Below are positions 34,123 to 45,871 of a stretch of 64,000 nucleotides of DNA, one piece after another. Source of the stretch: Prochlorococcus sp. AG-311-J23 (lineage in GTDB: Bacteria > Cyanobacteriota > Cyanobacteriia > PCC-6307 > Cyanobiaceae). A program made the translations under genes and the position numbers. Where the stretch lies: contig QBVL01000001.1 of assembly GCA_003284375.1 (NCBI GenBank), positions 62,001 to 126,000 of the forward strand. Direction: 5' to 3'. Position 1 is the stretch's first letter. Each line of letters starts with the position of its first letter. The notes beneath the pieces are model-generated. The model was not told where the DNA came from, searched no databases, and saw nothing but the letters and a program-made list of their open reading frames with translations.

Positions 34123-36027
34123 TTATTCCACGGTTACACATTTTGCTAAATTTCGAGGCTGATCAACATCTAAACCTTTATGTGCTGCTATGTGATAACT
34201 AAATAACTGTAAAGGTACAACGGTTAATAGAGGACTCACCCATTCACTAACTTTTGGAATAGTAAATAATTCATCAAATATTTCCGATTCCGGTCCAGAT
34301 ATAGATACCCCAATTAAACGAGCATCTCTAGCTTTCGCCTCTTGAGAGTTACTCAGAACTTTTTCATAAACAACTCCAGGAACAGCTAAAGATACCACTG
34401 GAACATGTTGGTCTAAGAGTGCTATTGGTCCGTGTTTTAGCTCTCCCGCTGGATAGCCTTGAGCATGGATGTAGCTGATTTCCTTTAGTTTAAGAGCACC
34501 TTCGAGTGCAATTGGATAATTTATTCCTCTACCTAAGAAAATTACATCCTTGGTTTCAACAAATAAATGTGCTATTTCCTGTGATAGGGAATCATGCTTT
34601 TTTATAAGATCTGTTAGCTGTTTAGGAATTAATCTCAAATCATTAGAGAGATCTAAAATTTCTTGAGGGCTTCTCTTTTGTCTAAACGAAGCAAATTGAA
34701 GTGTTAGACCATAAAAGGACAACATTTGACCAAGAAAGGTTTTAGTTGCTGCAACACCTATTTCGATTCCTGATCCAATATCAATCACATTATCTAATTC
34801 GCGACCAAATGAACTATCAATCCTATTAGTAATTCCCAATTGATGAAAAGAAAAATTAGCATCTTTAGTCGAATCCCTTCTCCTTTTTTCCATCCTTAAG
34901 GCAGCTAAGGTATCTGCGGTTTCACCTGATTGACTTACTCCTATTGTCAAAGTATTGGGGGAAAGTGGTGGGGGAGCATACCGAAATTCACTCGCGAAGT
35001 ATACCTTTGTAGGAACTCCTGAAAACTGTTCCAACAAATAAGCTCCAACCATACCTGCATGTCTACTCGTACCACAGGCAAGTATTTGTATTTGTTCTAT
35101 TTTTTCAAGGCTAGACTTAGATATCGGAAAAGCTACTGGATTTTCAGTGAGAACATCCATAGGCAAAAATCTATCTATCCATAGCTGTGCCGTCTCTGGC
35201 TGCTCATAAATTTCTTTAAGCATGAAATGACGGAAATTTCTTTTATCCGCAAAAAATTCCGTTCCCTTGAAAAGCGATGGTGCTCTGTGCTGCCTATTTC
35301 CATCATCATCATAAAGTTCAATTCCTAATGGAGTTAAAAGTGCAATTTCATGATCTCTTAAAGGTAAAAATGTACGGGTAAAACCTACTAATGCTGGCGT
35401 ATCACTTGCACAGAAAAACTCACCTTCCCCGAAGCCAAGCACTAATGGTGCTTGCCCCCTTGCGACTACTAAAGCATTCGGTGTTCTAGACCAAATCACT
35501 GCTATCGAATAAGTCCCCTCTAATACCGCCATAACCTTTTGAACAGCTAATAATAATGTTTGTTCATTAGGGGACAATCCATTAGCCAAAGACTCTTCTA
35601 TCTCTAACCCTATTAAATGTGGGATTATCTCAGTGTCAGTTTCCGAGATCAATTTTATTCCTTTAACTTTCAGACGTTTAGATAACTCTCTGTAATTTTC
35701 AATAATCCCATTTTGCACGACTGCAAATTGCCCTGAAGAATCAAGATGAGGATGAGCATTCCTTTCATTAGGTTTACCATGCGTAGCCCATCTGGTATGG
35801 GCAATACCCACATGGCCTTTTGGGGGGTTTTTTTTAATTAAATTGGAGAGATTAATCAGCTTTCCTTTAGATTTTATGACATTTAATTGTCCATTCTGGT
35901 CGTTATTTAAATTATTAATTGTTGCTATTCCTGCTGAGTCATATCCGCGATATTCCAGTTTCCTTAATCCATCAATAAGTAAAGAAGAAACTTCTCTTGA
36001 TCCAATAACCGCAAAAATGCCACACAT
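34123..36027 (-). CDS. glmS: Glutamine-fructose-6-phosphate aminotransferase (isomerizing)
   Basis: GlmS commits fructose-6-phosphate to amino sugar synthesis for peptidoglycan and lipid A. The 634-residue protein begins MCGIFAVIG, with Cys2 as the glutaminase nucleophile after Met removal, and HTRWATHGKPNERNAHPH near 75. Two SIS sugar isomerase domains follow, with CGTSRHAG near 325 and QSGETADTLAALR near 370; the C-terminus DVDQPRNLAKCVTVE carries the channel motif. The leader before the ATG is short and shows no glmS ribozyme. Confidence 0.97.
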   Translation of the reverse strand: MCGIFAVIGSREVSSLLIDGLRKLEYRGYDSAGIATINNLNNDQNGQLNVIKSKGKLINLSNLIKKNPPKGHVGIAHTRWATHGKPNERNAHPHLDSSGQFAVVQNGIIENYRELSKRLKVKGIKLISETDTEIIPHLIGLEIEESLANGLSPNEQTLLLAVQKVMAVLEGTYSIAVIWSRTPNALVVARGQAPLVLGFGEGEFFCASDTPALVGFTRTFLPLRDHEIALLTPLGIELYDDDGNRQHRAPSLFKGTEFFADKRNFRHFMLKEIYEQPETAQLWIDRFLPMDVLTENPVAFPISKSSLEKIEQIQILACGTSRHAGMVGAYLLEQFSGVPTKVYFASEFRYAPPPLSPNTLTIGVSQSGETADTLAALRMEKRRRDSTKDANFSFHQLGITNRIDSSFGRELDNVIDIGSGIEIGVAATKTFLGQMLSFYGLTLQFASFRQKRSPQEILDLSNDLRLIPKQLTDLIKKHDSLSQEIAHLFVETKDVIFLGRGINYPIALEGALKLKEISYIHAQGYPAGELKHGPIALLDQHVPVVSLAVPGVVYEKVLSNSQEAKARDARLIGVSISGPESEIFDELFTIPKVSEWVSPLLTVVPLQLFSYHIAAHKGLDVDQPRNLAKCVTVE

Positions 36028-36091
36028 ATATTTAAGTTCACATAAAAAATATTTGTATAAAATAAACTTACTTTAAGAAAAATACTAATTT

Positions 36092-36346
<255 letters not shown>

Positions 36347-36472
36347 CTAGTTTCTTGATGTATAAAACTATACCTAAAGATTTGCTTCATAAAAGAAATT
36401 AGTTGCAATCTAGTCACTTTTGTTAACTCGACACTCTAACCCGTAGGATTAGAAGTCAGGTCTAAGAAGGTT

Positions 36473-36715
36473 ATGTCCCAGGAAGCAATCCTTGAAAAAG
36501 TTCGTTCTATCGTCGCAGAACAACTTAGTGTTGAAGCTGGTGAAGTTAAGCCGGATTCAAATTTCCAAAACGATCTCGGTGCGGACTCTCTCGACACTGT
36601 CGAACTAGTGATGGCTCTCGAAGAGGCTTTTGACATAGAGATCCCTGACGAGGCTGCAGAAGGCATTGCCACTGTTGGGGATGCAGTCAAATACATCGAA
36701 GAAAAACAGTCTTGA
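36473..36715 (+). CDS. acpP: Acyl carrier protein
   Basis: ACP carries growing fatty acyl chains on a phosphopantetheine arm. The 80-residue acidic protein has the attachment serine in [20 protein letters not shown] (about 34-53, Ser38 region), and an acidic four-helix layout with the usual length. It is followed after seven bases by fabF, the condensing enzyme that uses it, in a classic fatty-acid operon. Confidence 0.97.
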   Translation: MSQEAILEKVRSIVAEQLSVEAGEVKPDSNFQNDLGADSLDTVELVMALEEAFDIEIPDEAAEGIATVGDAVKYIEEKQS

Positions 36716-36722
36716 GGTTTAA

Positions 36723-37970
36723 ATGATGGAGAAACTCCATCGAGTTGTTGTTACAGGTCTTGGAGCAATAACTCCAATTGGCAACAACATCGAAAGTTAC
36801 CTAAAAGGACTTCAATCTGGGCTCAATGGGGTTGATCAAATAACCCTCTTTGATGCCTCATCTCATGCATGCAGATTTGCAGCAGAAGTGAAAAGTTTTG
36901 ATCCAACAGGCAAATTAGAACCAAAAGAATCCAAAAGATGGGATCGTTTCTCGAAATTTGGAGTAGTTGCCGCCAAAGAAGCCCTGAATCATTCGGGTCT
37001 AGTAATTGACGATTCAAATGCTGCAAAAATTGGTGTGATTATTGGTTCTGGAGTTGGCGGATTGCTAACGATGGAAACTCAAGCTCATGTTTTAAACAAC
37101 AAAGGACCTAATCGAGTTAGTCCGTTTACTGTTCCCATGATGATTCCCAACATGGCTACTGGTCTGGCTGCAATTGCATTGGGTGCAAAAGGTCCGAGTT
37201 CAGCAGTTTCTACTGCTTGTGCCGCCGGATCAAATGCTATTGGTGATGCATTCAGGCTGCTCCAACTAGGCAAAGCAGATGCAATGGTTTGCGGAGGAGC
37301 AGAAGCAAGTATTACTCCCTTAGGAGTCGCAGGTTTTGCAAGTGCCAAAGCCCTATCATTCAGGAATGATGATCCATCAACGGCAAGTAGACCTTTTGAT
37401 TCTCAAAGAGATGGTTTTGTAATTGGAGAAGGAGCAGGAATATTAATCCTAGAAACTCTTGAACATGCCTTGAAAAGAGATGCCACAATCCATGCAGAAA
37501 TAATTGGCTATGGAACTACATGTGACGCCCATCACATTACCTCCCCTACTCCAGGTGGAGTAGGGGGTGCAGAAGCTATGAAGCTTGCATTAATTGATGG
37601 ACAAATTAATCCAGAAGAAGTTGATTACATCAATGCTCATGGAACTAGCACTCCAGCCAATGACAGCAATGAAACATCTGCAATAAAAAGTGCTTTAGGA
37701 AATCATGCATATCAAGTGCCTACAAGCTCAACAAAATCCATGACTGGACATTTATTAGGGGGTTCTGGTGGGATAGAAGCTGTAGCTTGTGCTCTGGCAA
37801 TAAAACATGAAATAATTCCGCCAACAATTAACTATTCCAATCCAGACCCAAATTGTGATCTTGATTATGTACCCAACACAGCAAGAGAGAAGAAATTAGG
37901 CATTGTCCTATCTAACTCATTCGGGTTTGGCGGTCACAATGTCTGTCTAGCTTTTCGACAAATGATCTAA
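36723..37970 (+). CDS. fabF: 3-oxoacyl-[acyl-carrier-protein] synthase II
   Basis: FabF condenses malonyl-ACP with acyl-ACP for chain elongation, including the cis-vaccenate step. The 415 residues have thiolase fold with the active Cys in VSTACAAGSNAIGDAF (near 165), His in NAHGTSTPANDSNE (near 305), and the second His in KSMTGHLLGGSGG (near 340). Two consecutive ATG codons start it; either may be used. It is translated with acpP, seven bases upstream. Confidence 0.97.
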   Translation: MMEKLHRVVVTGLGAITPIGNNIESYLKGLQSGLNGVDQITLFDASSHACRFAAEVKSFDPTGKLEPKESKRWDRFSKFGVVAAKEALNHSGLVIDDSNAAKIGVIIGSGVGGLLTMETQAHVLNNKGPNRVSPFTVPMMIPNMATGLAAIALGAKGPSSAVSTACAAGSNAIGDAFRLLQLGKADAMVCGGAEASITPLGVAGFASAKALSFRNDDPSTASRPFDSQRDGFVIGEGAGILILETLEHALKRDATIHAEIIGYGTTCDAHHITSPTPGGVGGAEAMKLALIDGQINPEEVDYINAHGTSTPANDSNETSAIKSALGNHAYQVPTSSTKSMTGHLLGGSGGIEAVACALAIKHEIIPPTINYSNPDPNCDLDYVPNTAREKKLGIVLSNSFGFGGHNVCLAFRQMI

Positions 37971-38025
37971 CCAATTTCATTTTCTCTTTCCACTAAAAAT
38001 TCTTTTCCTCAATTCTTAATTCACA

Positions 38026-40038
38026 ATGGTTGCCTTGACTACTTCCCTAGACACGCTTTGTGTCAACAGCATCAGGATGCTCGCTGTTGATGCAATTAAT
38101 AAATCAAAAAGTGGTCACCCAGGACTCCCTATGGGTTGCGCACCAATGGGTTATGCATTGTGGGATAAACACTTAAGTCACAATCCAAAAAACCCAAAAT
38201 GGTTTAATCGAGACAGATTTGTTCTTTCAGCAGGACATGGATGCATGCTTTTGTATGCCCTTCTGCATTTGACTGGTTATGACTCGGTAACCATTGATGA
38301 TATTAAAGAATTTAGACAGTGGGGAGCTAAAACTCCAGGACATCCAGAAACATTTGAAACTCCTGGTGTCGAAGTAACCGCAGGACCTTTGGGAGCAGGA
38401 ATTTCAAATGCAGTGGGATTAGCGATTGCAGAATCACACCTAGCTGCAAAATTCAATAAGTCTGATTCAACAATTGTGGACCATTACACCTATGTGATCA
38501 TGGGAGATGGGTGCAATCAAGAAGGTATTTCTTCAGAGGCCTGTTCTCTTGCCGGTCATTTGAAACTCGGAAAATTAATAGCTTTATACGATGACAACAA
38601 CATCACTATTGATGGAAGGACTGACGTCTCATTTACAGAGGATGTCTTAAAAAGATATGAAGCATATGGATGGCATGTACAAGAAATTCCCGAGGGGAAT
38701 ACAGACGTAGAGGGAATATCTAAAGCTATTGAAAATGCAAAAGCAGTCACAGATAAGCCATCCATAATCAAAGTAACTACAACGATTGGCTACGGTTCCC
38801 CCAATAAAAGTGATACTGCAGGTATTCACGGCGCCCCTTTAGGTGAAGAAGAATCGGAACTCACAAGGAAGCAACTAGGTTGGTCTTACAAGCCTTTCGA
38901 GGTCCCTCAAGATGTCTACGATCAATATCGTCAAGCTATTCAAAAAGGCGCAAAACTCGAAGAAAAATGGAATGAAACTCTTTCTACCTATAAAGAAAAA
39001 TATCCCAATGAAGCATCTCAATTTGAGCGTATGTTGAGAGGCGAACTCCCTGAAGGATGGGATAAAGATTTACCAACCTATTCAGCTGATGATAAAGGGG
39101 TCGCTACTAGAAAACATTCTCAAATATGTCTAGGAGCTCTCGGTCCAAACATTCCTGAACTAATAGGAGGTTCTGCTGATTTAACTCATTCAAATTACAC
39201 AGATATAAAAGGTGAAACTGGATCTTTTCAATATGACAGTCCTGAAAAACGTTATTTACATTTTGGTGTCAGAGAACATGCCATGGCAGCCATATTGAAT
39301 GGTATTGCCTATCACGATAGTGGATTAATTCCTTATGGTGGAACCTTCTTAGTCTTCGCAGACTACATGAGAGGATCCATGCGTCTTTCCGCACTTAGTG
39401 AGCTAGGGGTAATTTACGTTCTAACCCATGATTCCATAGGTGTTGGTGAAGATGGCCCAACACATCAACCCATAGAAACCATTCCATCATTGAGAGCAAT
39501 GCCAAATATGATGGTTTTCCGTCCAGGCGATGGCAATGAAACCAGTGGTGCTTATAAAGTTGCAATAAAAAATCGTAAGAGACCAAGTTCCTTATGCCTA
39601 AGTAGGCAGGGTATGGCGAATCAACAAAATTCGTCCGTAGACAAAGTTGCTTTAGGTGGATACGTTCTTGAAGAGTGCGATGGCACCCCTGAACTAATAC
39701 TTATCGGTACCGGAACTGAACTTGATTTATGCGTTCAAGCAGCGAAAAAACTAACTACCGAAGGTAGAAAAGTGCGTGTTGTTTCTATGCCATGCGTTGA
39801 ACTTTTTGAAGAACAAAGCGATAATTATAAAGAAGAAGTTTTGCCTTCAAATATAAGAAAACGCATAGTAGTTGAAGCTGCAGAAAGCTTCGGATGGCAT
39901 AAATTTATTGGTCTTGATGGTGACAGCGTAACTATGAATAGCTTTGGAGCATCTGCTCCAGGTGGCTTATGTATGGAAAAATTTGGATTTACAGTTGAAA
40001 ACGTAATTGAGAAATCTAGAAATCTTCTCAACAAATAA
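38026..40038 (+). CDS. tkt: Transketolase
   Basis: Transketolase moves two-carbon units in the Calvin cycle and the pentose phosphate pathway with thiamine diphosphate. The 670 residues include [19 protein letters not shown] near 28, the TPP/metal motif [13 protein letters not shown] near 155, the C-terminal domain [20 protein letters not shown] near 470 and the catalytic Glu in [10 protein letters not shown]. Normal length. The stop is followed by a 20-base-pair hairpin shared with thiC, whose product makes the cofactor precursor. Confidence 0.97.
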   Translation: MVALTTSLDTLCVNSIRMLAVDAINKSKSGHPGLPMGCAPMGYALWDKHLSHNPKNPKWFNRDRFVLSAGHGCMLLYALLHLTGYDSVTIDDIKEFRQWGAKTPGHPETFETPGVEVTAGPLGAGISNAVGLAIAESHLAAKFNKSDSTIVDHYTYVIMGDGCNQEGISSEACSLAGHLKLGKLIALYDDNNITIDGRTDVSFTEDVLKRYEAYGWHVQEIPEGNTDVEGISKAIENAKAVTDKPSIIKVTTTIGYGSPNKSDTAGIHGAPLGEEESELTRKQLGWSYKPFEVPQDVYDQYRQAIQKGAKLEEKWNETLSTYKEKYPNEASQFERMLRGELPEGWDKDLPTYSADDKGVATRKHSQICLGALGPNIPELIGGSADLTHSNYTDIKGETGSFQYDSPEKRYLHFGVREHAMAAILNGIAYHDSGLIPYGGTFLVFADYMRGSMRLSALSELGVIYVLTHDSIGVGEDGPTHQPIETIPSLRAMPNMMVFRPGDGNETSGAYKVAIKNRKRPSSLCLSRQGMANQQNSSVDKVALGGYVLEECDGTPELILIGTGTELDLCVQAAKKLTTEGRKVRVVSMPCVELFEEQSDNYKEEVLPSNIRKRIVVEAAESFGWHKFIGLDGDSVTMNSFGASAPGGLCMEKFGFTVENVIEKSRNLLNK

Positions 40039-40073
40039 AATTAATCATATAATTTCTAATTAATTAATCCAAA

Positions 40074-41497
<1,424 letters not shown>

Positions 41498-41550
41498 CTA
41501 AAAAGCTATTGAATAAAAAAGGAGCGATATGCATAAAGATCACAAGATTT

Positions 41551-41638
41551 CACTTTCCTTACACTGGTACAAACCAGATCAAGTTCAGAGGGTGTGATCT
41601 CAGCCATATAGCAAAGCGATATGGCACCCCTAGTGATA
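41551..41638 (-). promoter_or_regulatory. TPP riboswitch (THI element)
   Basis: Read on the minus strand, the leader 56 bases before thiC contains the conserved TPP aptamer: ACTAGGGGTGCC, the pyrimidine-sensing GGCTGAGATCACACCC, then TGAACTTGATCTGGTTTGTACCAGTGTAAGGAAAGT. TPP binding should lower ThiC expression. No obvious terminator hairpin lies between it and the ATG, so control may be translational. Confidence 0.94.
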
Positions 41639-41700
41639 AATACAAATTAGCTCGAAATCCGGAACTAAACCCTAAAGTTTTTATAGATAAAATTTTCGAA

Positions 41701-41922
41701 TCAAAATTTTTGATCATTCATATCTTTTTTTATCTCTAAAAACAACATTCTGCGTCGACTAAATCTTCTAACCGCGCCAGTCAAAACCAATCCACTTCCA
41801 AAAGCTAAAGCAGGTATGGCTTGGACTTTATTTTTGCCCTCTCTATGCAAAAAACCTGTAATTGCTAATAAAATTAGCAAGGGTGCTGAAATTGAGATTA
41901 ATGGGTTCCCAAATTTGTTCAT
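41701..41922 (-). CDS. Small two-helix membrane protein (73 aa)
   Basis: The function is not recognised. The protein has two likely membrane segments, PLISISAPLLILLAITGFL (about 7-25) and VQAIPALAFGSGLVLTGAV (about 33-51), followed by a basic Arg-rich cytoplasmic tail (RRFSRRRMLFLEIKKDM). This is typical of the small unknown membrane proteins of picocyanobacteria. It is on the same strand as the upstream M20 hydrolase but divided from thiC by the riboswitch region. Confidence 0.65.
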   Translation of the reverse strand: MNKFGNPLISISAPLLILLAITGFLHREGKNKVQAIPALAFGSGLVLTGAVRRFSRRRMLFLEIKKDMNDQKF

Positions 41923-41943
41923 ACAATCAAGCGTCTAGATGTC

Positions 41944-43119
41944 TTAGAGAGTTTTAGATGCCATGACTAATGTTTGAGACAAAATTTTTATTCCTAATTC
42001 CAGGCTTTTTTCATCCAAAGAAAAATATCCACTGTGCAATGGAGCACAACCTTGATCGCCAGCTACTCCTAATCTAAACATGGTGCCTGGAACATCTTGC
42101 AAGAAGAAAGCAAAATCTTCAGCTCCTAGTGATGGATTTTCTAAATAAACAATGTTTTCTTGATCCATAAAATTTTTTGCACAGGTAGATAACAAATTAG
42201 TCAGCTCTGGATCGTTATAAACTGGAGGCGCGATCGACTTGAATTTTATATTCGCCTTACCTCCATAATTAGAGGCTATATTTTGTACTATTTCCTCAAT
42301 CCATTGAGGCAAATTTTCATAAAGGCTTTTATCAAGACACCTTACTGTACCAAGAAGCTTAACCCTCTCAGCAATTACATTAAAAGCATTGCCTCCTGAA
42401 ATCTTCCCAAAGCTAATAACTACTGGCTTAAGAGCATCCAAACGTCTACTAATAGCCTCTTGAAGTCCACTAATAACTTTTGCAGAAATCCAAATTGAAT
42501 CTATGCCTTCATGTGGTCTAGCTCCATGCCCTCCATTGCCAATAATATCTATTTCCAATTCAGCCGCGGCGGCTGTAAAAGTACCAGGTCTTATTCCAAT
42601 CTTGCCAACTGACAAATCGGGATAAACATGCACACCGAAGAGAGCTTGAACTCCTTCAAGAACTTTTTCAGCTCTCATCCAATTTGCACCTTGAGCAATC
42701 TCTTCAGCAGGTTGAAAAATGATTCGGATTCGAGAATTTGTAAATTTGTTTTTTGCTAATACTTTAGCCACACCTAAACCAATACAAGTATGTAAATCAT
42801 GGCCACATGCATGCATCAGACCTTGAATTGAAGAAGAATAATCTAAATCTGTTCTCTCCTCTATTGGCAAAGCATCCATATCAACTCGCAAGCCAACAAC
42901 AGGTCCGTTTTTATTACCCATTTCAGCTACCACGCCCGTTTTGCCAACAGCTTCTTTTACTTCCCAACCTGATTTTCTTAGCTCACCTGCAACAAGAGCA
43001 GCAGTTTGATATTCCTGACCGCTTAGCTCTGGGTGAGCATGGAGATGACGACGTAATTGAATCAAATCAGGCAGCATATTCTTGGTTGAAGCGTCAATTT
43101 TTTTTTCTAAATCTTTCAT
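41944..43119 (-). CDS. M20 family amidohydrolase (hippurate/IAA-amino acid hydrolase-like)
   Basis: The 391-residue metalloenzyme belongs to the M20D amidohydrolases, which cut N-acyl amino acids. Metal ligands are in GLMHACGHDLHTCIGLG near residue 105, PAEEIAQGANWM near 138, and GNGGHGARPHEG in the dimerisation domain; the C-terminal Glu/His are in SLGAEDFAFFL and APLHSGYF. The physiological substrate is unknown. Its ATG overlaps the stop codon of the TPR gene by four bases, and ruvB is coupled upstream. Confidence 0.9.
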   Translation of the reverse strand: MKDLEKKIDASTKNMLPDLIQLRRHLHAHPELSGQEYQTAALVAGELRKSGWEVKEAVGKTGVVAEMGNKNGPVVGLRVDMDALPIEERTDLDYSSSIQGLMHACGHDLHTCIGLGVAKVLAKNKFTNSRIRIIFQPAEEIAQGANWMRAEKVLEGVQALFGVHVYPDLSVGKIGIRPGTFTAAAAELEIDIIGNGGHGARPHEGIDSIWISAKVISGLQEAISRRLDALKPVVISFGKISGGNAFNVIAERVKLLGTVRCLDKSLYENLPQWIEEIVQNIASNYGGKANIKFKSIAPPVYNDPELTNLLSTCAKNFMDQENIVYLENPSLGAEDFAFFLQDVPGTMFRLGVAGDQGCAPLHSGYFSLDEKSLELGIKILSQTLVMASKTL

Positions 43120-43904
43120 TTATCGTCCAACGCAAGAAATGCAATCAAATCATTTGTAGGTCTTGGAGGCCAACGGCGAATATTCAACAACCAATCTTTC
43201 TCACGATATCGAATATCTAATCCAGCCGCCGCAGCCCAATTACTTTCAGCTTCACCTGAGAAGCCTTTACTCCATAGAAGAGCACTTAATGCTGCTCTCG
43301 CATCTGCAAACAAAGGATATTTACGGATTAATATTCTGATTTTCTTTTCAGCGAGTTCAATATCGCCCAATTGATAAATTGCAAGCGCCTCACTAGACCT
43401 AGCCATAGCTATAACATTATCTGAAGAGGCAGCTTGAGCAAACAAATTCTTCGCTTCTTTCCAATTATTCATGGAACCCATCACATTACCTAAGTTATAT
43501 AAAGCTGAAACATCTTTAGGATTAATGTCTAAAACATAGTTGTAATCTTTACTGGCGTCCTCCCAACGATGCAAGGCTTCTTCGGCAATTCCTCTGTTCA
43601 GATAAGGATCTAAATCTTCAGGCGAAATTTCAATAGCCCTAGTTTGATCTTTAATTGCTCCTTTAGGATCACCAAGAGCTAGACGAATATTACCTCTATT
43701 ACTTAAGGCCGCCGCATCATCGGGGTATTCATTTAAGTAAGAGCTCCAATCTTTTTCAGCTCGAATGAAATCTCCTTCTTTACTTTCTTGAAGAGCCTTC
43801 TCGAATAAAACTTTAGGAAGAACTTTGGCTTGGGTAGAAAATGGTACGAAAACAAAAAATATTGAAAGTAAAAGTAGTAATTTAAAAACTCTTCCAGAAA
43901 TCAT
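43116..43904 (-). CDS. TPR-repeat protein with N-terminal signal/anchor
   Basis: The 262-residue protein has a hydrophobic N-terminus ([21 protein letters not shown], residues 6-26) that looks like a cleavable signal peptide ending AQA-like, followed by tetratricopeptide repeats (about 35-190), for example [27 protein letters not shown]. It should work in the periplasm or thylakoid lumen as a scaffold. It overlaps ruvB upstream and the M20 gene downstream by four bases each (ATGA), so translation is coupled. The partner is unknown. Confidence 0.85.
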   Translation of the reverse strand: MISGRVFKLLLLLSIFFVFVPFSTQAKVLPKVLFEKALQESKEGDFIRAEKDWSSYLNEYPDDAAALSNRGNIRLALGDPKGAIKDQTRAIEISPEDLDPYLNRGIAEEALHRWEDASKDYNYVLDINPKDVSALYNLGNVMGSMNNWKEAKNLFAQAASSDNVIAMARSSEALAIYQLGDIELAEKKIRILIRKYPLFADARAALSALLWSKGFSGEAESNWAAAAGLDIRYREKDWLLNIRRWPPRPTNDLIAFLALDDK

Positions 43905-44971
43905 GTATCTATATTATTTGAGGAGGTTAGCAAATAATGTTTTTCAGCTGCTGGAGTAACAACCCTTCCCCTAGAAGTTCTCTGCAAAAAACCAATTTGC
44001 ATTAAATAAGGCTCAACCACAGTTTCAAGCGTGGTTGAATCCTCTCCAAGTGCAGCAGCCAAAGTCTCAAGTCCGACTGGGCCGCCTTGATATTGATTAA
44101 CTAACAAACCTAAATAACTTCTATCTGTTGCATCTAAACCTCTTTGATCCACACGATGTAGATCAAGTGCATCGTTGACAATTTCAATATCAATCTTTTT
44201 AAAAGAAGAATGCACTTCTGCATAATCTCTTACTCTTCGAATCAGCCTATTTGCAATTCGGGGAGTACCTCGACTTCTTTTGGCTAATTGATGAGAGGCT
44301 TCCTCTGAAATTAATAAATTAATGAGTTTTGCAGATCTTTTAATGATATTTTCAAGATCTAAATAATTGTAAAAATCTAGTCGCTGCGTTATGCCAAAAC
44401 GATCTCGCATAGGGGAGCTTAATGCTGCAGGTTTAGTCGTAGCACCTACTAAGGTAAAAGGTGGTATTTCGATTGATCGCATTCTCGAAGAAGTACCCTT
44501 CCCTATAGTTAAATCTAATCTTCTATCTTCCATCGCTGGATACAAAAGTTCCTGTGATACTCGATTTAATCTGTGAATCTCATCAACAAAAATCAATTCA
44601 CGTGGCTGCATATTAATCAATAATCCAACAATATCCCTTGGCCGTTCAAGAGCAGGAGCGCTTGTAACTCTGGCTTTAACCCCCAATTCCTCGGCAATAA
44701 CAAGAGCCATGGTAGTTTTACCCAATCCTGGTGGCCCGTAAAGCATTAAATGATCAAGTGCTTCACCTCTTTTTAATGATGCTTTGACTGAAATCTCAAG
44801 AACTTTTTTTAATTCGGATTGACCTACAAAATCATTAAAAGATTTAGGCCTGAGTGAATCTTGTTGAGATGATTTAAGCTCCTCCTTTAAAAGACTGGGA
44901 CCAACCAATCTCTCCTTTCCTTTATCATTAGGAAGAGAGGAATGATTAGTAATTGAAGACACAATTGCCAT
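43901..44971 (-). CDS. ruvB: Holliday junction branch-migration helicase RuvB
   Basis: RuvB is the AAA+ motor that drives branch migration with RuvA. The ORF track starts at TTG 44995; I chose ATG 44971 ([10 protein letters not shown]), giving 356 residues, nearer the usual length. Walker A is [11 protein letters not shown] near 85, Walker [10 protein letters not shown], the sensor 1 [19 protein letters not shown], and the C-terminal winged helix ends in [12 protein letters not shown]. The N-terminal ~20 residues are variable. It leads an operon with the TPR and M20 genes. Confidence 0.95.
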   Translation of the reverse strand: MAIVSSITNHSSLPNDKGKERLVGPSLLKEELKSSQQDSLRPKSFNDFVGQSELKKVLEISVKASLKRGEALDHLMLYGPPGLGKTTMALVIAEELGVKARVTSAPALERPRDIVGLLINMQPRELIFVDEIHRLNRVSQELLYPAMEDRRLDLTIGKGTSSRMRSIEIPPFTLVGATTKPAALSSPMRDRFGITQRLDFYNYLDLENIIKRSAKLINLLISEEASHQLAKRSRGTPRIANRLIRRVRDYAEVHSSFKKIDIEIVNDALDLHRVDQRGLDATDRSYLGLLVNQYQGGPVGLETLAAALGEDSTTLETVVEPYLMQIGFLQRTSRGRVVTPAAEKHYLLTSSNNIDT

Positions 44972-45018
44972 GAACGAAGGGTAGTGGCATCTCAACTAAA
45001 ATGGAGGAAAATTGAAGA

Positions 45019-45516
45019 ATGAGCAAAAAAGAAAAGAAAAAGTCCAAAAAAGATTCCTCAGTTGATAGAAATCGTCGATTAGCAGAAAATCGACAAGCAA
45101 GATATGAATATGAAATCCTAGAAACACTTGAAACTGGATTAGAGCTTCTTGGAACAGAAGTTAAATCAATTAGAGCTGGAAAAGTAAATTTAAAAGATGG
45201 ATTTTGTCTAATTAAAAAAGATCAAATTCAACTTCATAATGTTCATATATCACCTCATAATCATGCAGGTAAATTTTTCAATCACGAACCACTGAGAATC
45301 AAAAAACTTCTTGCACATCGAAAAGAAATCGAGAAATTAAAAATCAACTTAGATAGAAAGGGTTTAACAATAGTACCTTTAAGTCTTTATCTCAAAGGCT
45401 CATGGATCAAGTTAAAAATAGGTATAGGCAAAGGAAGGAAGCTTCATGACAAAAGAGAGCGAGAAAAGATTAATGACTCAAAAAGAGATTTAGCTAATGC
45501 TCTAAAACGTTTTTAA
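45019..45516 (+). CDS. smpB: SsrA-binding protein SmpB
   Basis: SmpB binds tmRNA and carries it to stalled ribosomes for trans-translation. The 165-residue protein has a long basic N-terminal extension ([12 protein letters not shown]), then the beta-barrel core [21 protein letters not shown] (18-38), [19 protein letters not shown] and a basic C-terminal tail [16 protein letters not shown] that enters the decoding centre. The tmRNA gene is not in the window. It is divergent from ruvB by about 50 bases. Confidence 0.95.
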   Translation: MSKKEKKKSKKDSSVDRNRRLAENRQARYEYEILETLETGLELLGTEVKSIRAGKVNLKDGFCLIKKDQIQLHNVHISPHNHAGKFFNHEPLRIKKLLAHRKEIEKLKINLDRKGLTIVPLSLYLKGSWIKLKIGIGKGRKLHDKREREKINDSKRDLANALKRF

Positions 45517-45578
45517 AAGAAAAAATTATTAGTTTTTATTCGAATTTTCGTAAAAAATCAAACTTTAATAATCCTTTC

Positions 45579-45830
45579 TCATGTGACATCCAAACTAACA
45601 TTTTCTGGTGGGGGTGTTGGATCAGGATCAGCAATGAGCATGTGTTGTAAAACGATTTCAGGACGCTCGCTATCTCTCCATCTAATTCGATAAGCAGGCA
45701 TTTTTGTGCCCCTGCTTGTCGTTTGCTCAACCGGTTCCATAACCCAACCGCGTCTTGAACGCCCTTGGGGGTTCCTTTTCACAACAGCATCTGCATGCTT
45801 GAAACGGAAACCAACTCTCTCGCCACTCAT
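45579..45830 (-). CDS. Cyanobacterial conserved hypothetical protein (83 aa)
   Basis: No named family is recognised. The protein is basic in its first half (VGFRFKHADAVVKRNPQGRSRRGWVMEP) and ends in an acidic, Pro-rich tail (DPDPTPPPENVS). The predicted beta-strand pattern in GVRW-like segments (YRIRWRDSERPEIVLQHMLI) would fit a small barrel. It is 41 bases downstream of lysS and may share its transcript. Confidence 0.65.
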   Translation of the reverse strand: MSGERVGFRFKHADAVVKRNPQGRSRRGWVMEPVEQTTSRGTKMPAYRIRWRDSERPEIVLQHMLIADPDPTPPPENVSLDVT

Positions 45831-45871
45831 CTGAACAAAATACTTACTCGCCTATTATCCACTCTGATGGG

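Noticed and set aside
41509-41739. 76-aa plus-strand ORF
   Set aside because: It covers the TPP riboswitch on the other strand; the sequence is explained by the RNA element.
42807-43220. 137-aa plus-strand ORF
   Set aside because: It is antisense to the M20 hydrolase and TPR genes, with a Gln/Leu-rich composition typical of shadow frames.
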